A stretch of DNA of 64,000 bases, taken from contig ML213506.1 in the NCBI GenBank assembly GCA_004369045.1, positions 1,348,926 through 1,412,925 of the forward strand. The letters are read 5' to 3'. The notes under the pieces were generated by a model, which saw only the letters and a program-made list of their open reading frames with translations, had not been told where the DNA came from and made no database searches. Positions 57,819-64,000 of the stretch are shown here, piece after piece; positions within the stretch are counted from its first letter, which is position 1, and every line of letters begins with the position of its first letter. This DNA is from Heliocybe sulcata (taxonomy: Eukaryota; Basidiomycota; Agaricomycetes; Gloeophyllales; Gloeophyllaceae). Both the position numbers and the translations under genes were made by a program.

Positions 57819-58411
57819 TGTAATTGAAAGGATTGAGTGGCGAGCTGGCGGTTACCGAAGAAGCCTCAAGCAGAAGGGCAGGATCGCTTGTATCGGCTAT
57901 TGACTTCGGGGATCTCCTTTCTTGTGTTGATGCTTGTGGGTCCCGGTGAGTCCAGCCACAAGACTTCTCTCTCTCTCACGAATTGTCTACTCACTACTTA
58001 TTTACACCATTCTTCCGAGACCATGTCGCGCGTTGGCATTCATATTTCCTGTAGAGACCTGATGGATATTGGAATGGAAATTCTCAAAGGTCCGCCTCCT
58101 GATATCGGTGAATCAAATGATGACCGGGGCCAAGCGGACGGATGCAAACCCAGAAATAGAGTCGCATTGCCCAAGTGCAGTTCTATTCAATTCACGACGT
58201 AAAATCAGATTGCAACGCTATATCCGTGCGACATGGCATTGGCAGTCTCACGTCGCACGCCGCAGCTGCTTGCTGAGGCGAAGTGTACCGCCTCTGCCTC
58301 ACTGCACAACTGCTTCTCTCGGAGACGTCTCGCTATTGTCTCCGTCTACTTCTTCTCTTCGACTTTGAACCCTGACGACCTCCTCACGTCTTTCCACGAA
58401 TCGCCTAGATA
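57819..58411. other. divergent intergenic region, HDA1 / tetraspan gene
   Basis: 593 bases between two start codons facing apart. A short plus-strand frame at 58023-58200 has no recognisable content. The last 120 bases before 58412 are pyrimidine-rich, as expected for a transcription start region. Confidence 0.5.
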
Positions 58412-59597
58412 ATGTCGTTCCAGTTCAAACAGTTCGTCACCGGCATATGGCGCAGAGAAAAGTTCTGCTGCTGCTTGCCCGTGCGCCTCGGCGTCATGTC
58501 CATGTCTGTCCTCGGCATTGTAGTAACAGGGATTCTGTCTATTGCAATCTGGCATGCAGTAGCGAGTAAGCAGGCTCCGTGGGCGAGAAGGCCATGTTGA
58601 CCTGAATACCCGGATCTAGGTAACCATATGACTGCGCACATGAACACCATCCTCATCATAGCGGCAGTGGTCGAAACCCTCCTACTTCTCGCATCCGTAC
58701 TAGGGTGAGCAGTTTCTTACCAGTCAACCTTCAAAGCTGACCCAGTCTAGGCTTACCGGAGCAATTGCACGGAAACAACTCTTCATAGCCATGTACACCT
58801 ATTTCCTATACGCGCACTTCCTTCTGAACGTGGGTGTCGCGGGCTACTTGCTCTGGATGATCACGCACTCCGAGCAGAGTGACGTTGTGAAGGCATGCCA
58901 GGAAGCTATTACGAACCAGCAAGCGCAGAGCCAATGCACAGGCTTGCTCGAGATAACGAAGACGATATTCCTTGTGGTTGGATTCATAGTGCTGTTCACA
59001 GAACTTTGTAGGCAGCTTCAGCTTCATTCCCGTGAACCTTTCGAACTCATCCCGTACGTTTCCGTAGACGGCGCTCTAATTGCCACTCGATATTTGCTCC
59101 AACTGAAAGGCGAGAAGCGCACCGTCCGCAACTCCCGGCTGATGGCCAGACAAAGCCGCCTCAGTGGGTATGCCAGCCTTGGGAGCTCGGACTTCGGGTC
59201 CGGCCCACGCAGCAAGGAATTCGACCCATACGCCCACTACCGCGACGAAAGCCTAAGCGCCTCCCTTAGCGGGACGTACATGGAGCTATCAGAGGATAGC
59301 AAGATTCCTCCGGTCCACGATGATGAAGAAGCTGGTTACGGCGGCGGCGTACCATGGACCCACGAGCAGATTTCTCAGTACGAGAAGAGCGTTTCTCCGG
59401 AGCCGGAGGTTGCCCAGGCAAAACAAGAGCCAGCGATTGTGGCACCAATAGCCCGCCCCGCTAGAGGTTCGATCAACCCTGAAGCGCTGCTATCATACAA
59501 GCCAGAAAGTCCCAAGAGCCAGTCTGAGAGTCCGAAAGTAGGTTCAAGGGTGTCTTTTAGCCTACCTTCTAGTCCAGATTCCAGAGCGCAAAGATAG
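58412..59597 (+). CDS. four-span membrane protein of a conserved but uncharacterised basidiomycete type
   Basis: Four exons (58412-58565, 58620 to about 58706, about 58751-59007, 59068-59597). The start MSFQFKQFVTGIWRREKFCC is followed by four hydrophobic spans: SMSVLGIVVTGILSIAI, ILIIAAVVETLLLLASVLG, YFLYAHFLLNVGVAGYLLW, and IFLVVGFIVLFTELYGALIA. The last span joins RYLLQLKGEKR across intron 3 (59008-59067). That intron is open in frame, and reading through it gives false hydrophilic sequence. The loop between spans 3 and 4 has two cysteines, like tetraspan or claudin folds. The cytosolic tail of about 165 residues has YASLG and DPYAHYRDES motifs and repeated ESPK(S/V). I recognise the arrangement but no known function. 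Confidence 0.75.
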
Positions 59598-59978
59598 GAC
59601 GAAAGTACTCATCCCACCTGTTCCATAGTATCTTCTGTATCCGATAGCTATTTGAAGTCTCTCGCGTTTGCAGATGTACTTTGCTTTATTTCCTCTTGGA
59701 TTTCTTGTAGACTTCAGGGTTCGCGACTTCGCTTGATTAACGGGACATTCGCCTGTAGCAACTAGTAATAGCTGCTCTATAGCACAGACAACTTGAGCAG
59801 AGTTTCAGTTACCAGAAAAATAGTGGACGTAAGTCATCGGTGACATTCGACGTTTTCGAAGTCTTACCCCTATAAAACGTATGTATTCCGAGGTACAAAC
59901 AAGCTCAAATACCTCGCGCTAAACCCGTCGCGCGAGGCTGTGATCATAGGTCGAAGCCACTGCCCTAGCATACATGTC
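59598..59978. other. intergenic, nothing recognised
   Basis: 381 AT-rich bases between two plus-strand genes. No repeat and no coding pattern. Confidence 0.5.
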
Positions 59979-60944
59979 ATGCCTATACGACACTATGCTC
60001 AACGACAGCACATCATACAATCTGTGAGTCTTGAGCTATATTGAAGATTCATTGGAGCACCCTAACTCCGTTGTCAGCTCGACACCTTGCTATACCAGCT
60101 CTTCACGCTGTCATTCTTCCTCTCGCCGACAGTCTGGCCGCTCATATGCCGCACAGCAACGCAGTTCCAGTTCTCGAGGCCCAGAGAGCTCGACCCCAAG
60201 CGCTCGTTGCGCTTCTGGTTCTTCCTCGTCCTCCTGTTCAACGCGGGCAGTATATGGTCGCACGCGGCGGAAGGAGCAGTGGTCGGGAGAACGGTGGTTC
60301 TCGATTTCGTCGGAATGGGTGCGTGCATTTAGTGCTCCCATTATCTGATTGTCATATGCTCGGACTGTCTTGGAAGGGCGCGAATAACGCGTATTCTTCA
60401 TCTAGCGCACGTGCCGACGAAACTCCAGTTATTACTCCTCGACTTCCTCATCGTCTTGCTCCAGATGGCCCTTACGACAATCGCCTATGAGACTTCATAC
60501 AATATGGCATCCTCAGACGACACCCCAGACCTCCTCCTACCCGAGACATCTGATTCTTCATCGTACACGTTACTCCCAGCGGCAGAGGATCCGTCGGGCA
60601 TTCCAGGTCCCTCCACATCCAGTATATTGGAATCAGACACCACCGAATGCAACGCTAAACCACCAGAACCGGACGCGTCACCATACATTATCGACCTGCG
60701 GCTCTCCGCTATCGTAGACCGTATAAGACACCCTGCGCCTCCCCCGCCGGAGCCGGAAAACGGCCTTCCCTTACCCAACGTGACTCCTGCTACGCTGGCA
60801 CGATTACCAGAAAGTCTGCAGAGGATGGCTAGGATCAGGCGGGCTGCGAGGGCTGCGAGGAGGGGCCAGGGAAATAATGTGGAAAGGGCTGGTGAGACGC
60901 CGGGGCGGGTTCCTGGTGGGCTGGGCGACGACGATGGAGGATGA
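59979..60944 (+). CDS. DUF1746 membrane protein, Dsc4-like
   Basis: Three exons (59979-60023, 60078-60318, 60406-60944) give 274 codons. The start MPIRHYAQRQHIIQS joins LDTLLYQLFTLSFFLSP. Three hydrophobic spans follow: the first in that segment, the second in RSLRFWFFLVLLFNAG, and the third in TKLQLLLLDFLIVLLQMALT. Between the second and third lies VVLDFVGMAHVP. This is the DUF1746 pattern, shared with fission yeast Dsc4, a part of the Golgi Dsc ubiquitin ligase that releases SREBP under low oxygen. The C-terminal 150 residues are soluble with a Pro-rich and then an Arg/Ala-rich stretch (RRAARAARRGQ). The function is inferred from the family only. Confidence 0.75.
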
Positions 60945-61043
60945 AGCTCGAGTGCATATCGTTATAGGCTTATCATCGAGTAGTGTGTACATTATTGAGC
61001 TTTGCGCAAGAGGGATCGATCGGACGAGCCTTCAGGAATCAGG

Positions 61044-61293
61044 CTACCACTTTTTCTTCAGCTATATTTCCCAACTTAATGTCTTATGTCGAGTACAGAG
61101 GACCGTCACTTACGGTCTCTCGCAGACACGCGCCGAACTTTGCGAACTCCTCCTTGCACGCGTCCTTCTTGACGTCTGTGTACGTCGCCAGTATACACTT
61201 GCCGTATACCTCGGCTTGAGCCGCACATGTTGTGGTAGCTGATACAGCAAAACGACGCAGAGGTTTAGTGCTGTTCGTCGTCGCGCTGTTCAT
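61044..61293 (-). CDS. small twin CX9C mitochondrial protein (NDUFAF8-like)
   Basis: Two exons (61114-61293 and 61044-61061) give 65 codons. The cysteines lie in CAAQAEVYGKC and CKEEFAKFGAC, each spaced by nine residues, the twin CX9C helical hairpin oxidised by Mia40 in the intermembrane space. The first exon ends at a consensus GTAAGT donor, and the 18-nt last exon adds LKKKW and the stop. That fits the basic-Trp ends I recall for NDUFAF8-type complex I assembly factors. Without that splice the frame runs into an unlikely tail. The start at 61293 is chosen because the upstream Met at 61407 would add a long non-conserved leader. Confidence 0.72.
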
Positions 61294-61645
61294 TTTGACC
61301 AGAATTATGAAGCTGGATGTCGGACGTCTGAGAGAGCTCTGAGCGGAAGCAAAGAACAAGGGACACTCGCAAGCCGGCGGCAAAGGGAGCGCTATTTTTA
61401 GATGCATATGTCAGAGTCGCGACTGCCGTCCTCCTGAACTTCATACTCGAGGTTGCCTTGGTGTCCCCGGAACCCAGTCTGCTAGTTCCTCTATATTCTA
61501 AGGTCTGCTGGCCTTAAGTTGCAGTTGGCTTGTCCTAGTCCTTGGCCAAGAAGAAGAATAGCAAGTTCCAGGGGATACAGTTCGACTGCTCTTCGAATGA
61601 CACTCTAAAGCCCATACGCCGTCGAAATCAACGGTTCAACCAACC
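61294..61645. other. divergent intergenic region, CX9C gene / CSF1
   Basis: 352 bases between two starts facing apart, holding both promoters. No further feature recognised. Confidence 0.5.
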
Positions 61646-64000
61646 ATGCTGAGCTACCTGCTTCTCATAGCCTGCATTCTCATTGGTGTGGCCGTTATTC
61701 TCTATTTCTTCTTCTGGAACCAGCTCATTGCCCTAATCCTGAGCCTTCTTCTCCGGGTCGCACTGTGGAACCAGGGATGCTCTAGCGCGTGGGTTGACTT
61801 TGGGGCGATACATGTGTCCCTTATTGCTGGCCGACTGTCCTTCAAGAACCTCCGATACCACTCTAGCAACCAGACTATGAGGATAGTTAAGGGTCAGATT
61901 AGCTGGAGATATTGGATACGCTCCCCAGCTGGAGAAGAGGACCTCCATAATTCTCGCATGGGAGGCGAGGACTTCGGAAGTACGTAGTATCTACCTCGAT
62001 GCTTTGAGTGGGCTGATATGTGGAGTATCCTAGAAAGCAAATCTTCATGGCCACCGTCGTGTAGAATACTCGTCTCCTTGCAGGGCGTGGAATGGTTCGT
62101 GTACAATAGGACGGCTGCCTATGACGCTATCGCGGAACAAATGCGTGGTGCAGGTGATCACCTGCCTGCGACTCCTCGCCCCAGCACGGACAACCGACCT
62201 TCCAGGTCGCGAACCAGCTTCACTAAATCGCCCGCAGCACCAGAAAGTGATGCGCATCCTCCCTTCTCAGAGATTCGTGTGCTGATATGTGTGCTAGGTA
62301 ACCCGTTGTATCCTCCGTCCCTATTCCCTGCTAGGTCTATCGGACCGCCCCTCTTCTTCCGGAGATCAGTGGATTGGATCAAGGGACAGCTACCAAGGCT
62401 GGACCCGACGGATTTATTGCCCTTAGGAATTGAAGTGACGAAGGCCGCAGTAATATGTGGTAACGCATCTACCCCCGATCTTCTAGTGGTTGAGTTCAAA
62501 GACGCCGAGGGCACTTTTGGGATTGTCCCTGTTCGTCTATCTCTGTGTTACGTCTACCCTCTTAAATTTGCTGACCAAGTTCCTATTAGTCCCGTTCCAA
62601 ATACGACGTTCACAAGCAACTCCTGAACATGAAGTTCAAGGCTATCTCTTCTCACTATGTAGAGAACGCCCAGTATCACTCGCCTATGCCAGACTTCGGG
62701 GAGAAGGTGGAGGAGGCGATTCAGAATTCGAAGTACGTTATAAATAGCACCACAAAGTTGATATGCATCCGACACAACCAATAGGTACTGGAACTTGAAT
62801 TCACGCCGGTATCTCTCTTATCACTCCTTCTCGAAGATCTGGCGCCGTCTCAAGCTATTTCGAATGGCGAAATTCGGGCATAGCAGCCGCTTTTCAGAAG
62901 CTACCTGGATTCCCGGCCATGGCACGGCACGATTAGGGAGGAGAAGGGACCACAAGAGTCTCGACGAAACTACACCAGTAGGGATCGAGTTCCTGCGGCT
63001 CGAGTATGCAGCCGAGCGCCAGATCATTGAGGCACCTGAATTGGAGCTCCTTTATTACGTGGACGTCGTTGGCTCTGTACCGCTTCAGCAGACTCATGCT
63101 GGGATGACGGCTGAGGATCCATTTGAAGTAGGGAATGGTGATTTACCGCCTGAATGGGGCGTCGAGGTCATTGTGCATGGTGGGTTCTTGCGATATGGAC
63201 CATGGGCAGATCGTCAGCGGTACGTGATGTCGATATGCGAGTGCCATTTTTGCTGATCACCCAATGTAGAGCCGAGTTACAGCGTCTTTTCTTTCCGCCG
63301 TCATACCAAGACTCGCAACCCACGGCGTTCCTTCGCCCGGGTGACAAACGTATCTGGACCGCCTTGAAGGTGTTCATTGAGCTACGAGGAGGTACGACTC
63401 TCCACATCCCATTCCGCGAGTCCTCGAAGGTAATGCTGTGTTTACTCCTTCCCCTGTGCTTTCATGAGCTGACAGTAGTTTATAGGACTGGCAATGGGAC
63501 GGACTTGCCAATGTTCCCAGGCCGAAAGTTCGGGAGGCTGCTCATATCCACCTTAAAGCGGGCGACGGTTCTGCCATTAGTTATGTACTGCCCATGGTCG
63601 TCCGTCCGGTCGGATATGAGGCGCAGCTGGAGGTGCACCTGGATGACATTGCTGTGACTTCGACTCTGAATGACATCCGGTTGCTTCAAGCCGAATCTTG
63701 TCGGGTACGTCTGACAGATTTCAGTATCCGTGATATGGCTCGTCTGACCATATTTTGATAGGTGCGCTGCGAGCTTCCGACGCCCTTGCCATGGAACGCA
63801 GAGCGACAGTGGTCTTTCAATATCACATTGCGCCAGCCTGTCTTCTATCTTATAAGGGATCACATTAATATGTTCACCGACTTGGCCAAGGACTGGAGCT
63901 CGGGGCCTCCGAGTGACTACAACAGATTCGTCCCAATGCGTTATGTTGCCCAGGTCGATCTTCACAATTACGAGATCAATACCTACGTCAATGACCATAA
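61646..64000 (+). CDS. CSF1: Csf1/BLTP1-type bridge-like lipid transfer protein, 5' part only
   Basis: The gene starts at 61646 and is cut by the window edge. The N-terminal span (LLLIACILIGVAVILYFFFW) anchors it in the ER. It is followed by VDFGAIHVSLIAGRLSFKNLRYHSSNQTM and ISWRYWIR, the conserved first repeat of the Csf1/Fmp27 groove family. Later exons carry ELLYYVDVVGSVP, WGVEVIVHGGFLRYGPWADRQRAELQ and FNITLRQPVFYLIRDHINMFTDLAKDW. Family members are 2,500-4,000 residues and form rod-like lipid channels between membranes. At least seven introns lie in the visible part, one of them between the LGIEVTKAAVICGN segment and SKYDVHKQLLNMKFKA. No break is seen in what is present. Confidence 0.88.

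Noticed and set aside
59008-59067. Readable sequence in the tetraspan gene between spans 4 and the tail
   Set aside because: Removing it as an intron restores a continuous fourth span and the conserved-looking RYLLQLKGEKR join.
1-64000. CRISPR arrays, tRNA or rRNA genes, retroelements, biosynthetic cluster core genes
   Set aside because: I looked on both strands and saw no regularly spaced repeats, no cloverleaf-like A/B boxes I could trust, no reverse transcriptase or capsid frames, and no PKS, NRPS or terpene synthase motifs.

Overview
The window looks like nuclear DNA of a basidiomycete fungus, most likely an Agaricomycete of the polypore type. Genes sit close together on both strands. 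Almost every gene is cut by many introns of about 45-70 nt with GT..AG ends. Recognisable products are fungal: CLIP-170, eIF3c, eIF2B-gamma, a Nak1/Kic1-type kinase, an OPT transporter, a TRP/Flc-type membrane protein, a Hda1-type deacetylase with an Arb2 tail, and Csf1. I see no tRNA, rRNA or CRISPR, no plasmid or phage hallmark, and no retroelement. Exon joins below are read by eye. Most were checked by summing exon lengths to a whole number of codons.

Layout. 1-2.3 kb is gene-free and strongly CpG-poor, and ends in a short element with inverted terminal repeats (a likely non-autonomous Tc1/mariner relic). 2.6-14 kb: CLIP-170, an OM14-like mitochondrial protein, eIF3c and, convergently, eIF2B-gamma. 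14.3-27.4 kb: a GCK/Ste20 kinase, APS kinase, pyroglutamyl peptidase, an F-box-type LRR protein, WRNIP1/Mgs1, an alpha/beta hydrolase, a broken copy of the LRR gene, and ATP synthase subunit 5 (OSCP). 27.4-28.7 kb is the longest gene-poor stretch after the left end. 28.7-34.9 kb: an OPT transporter and a TRP-like channel/Flc protein. 35.4-40.6 kb: a 15-exon, about 1,450-residue SUV39-type SET protein. 41.3-54.8 kb: two paralogous membrane-anchored amidohydrolases in opposite orientation, enclosing an SLF2/Nse6-like gene and ERCC1. 55-64 kb: a class II deacetylase, a tetraspan membrane protein, a DUF1746 (Dsc4-like) protein, a twin CX9C mitochondrial protein, and the 5' part of CSF1, which runs off the right edge.

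How they relate. Most genes are housekeeping and only loosely linked. Two themes recur. One is genome maintenance and chromatin: WRNIP1, SLF2-like, ERCC1, the H3K9 methyltransferase and the Hda1-type deacetylase. The other is translation initiation, with eIF3c and eIF2B-gamma as convergent neighbours. The most distinctive features are very small exons that encode catalytic or zinc-binding motifs (7, 12, 14 and 15 nt), a triple 28-29-residue repeat in the SET protein, and the inverted amidohydrolase pair, whose second halves have lost the HxH metal site. I did not find a convincing new defence or biosynthetic system.
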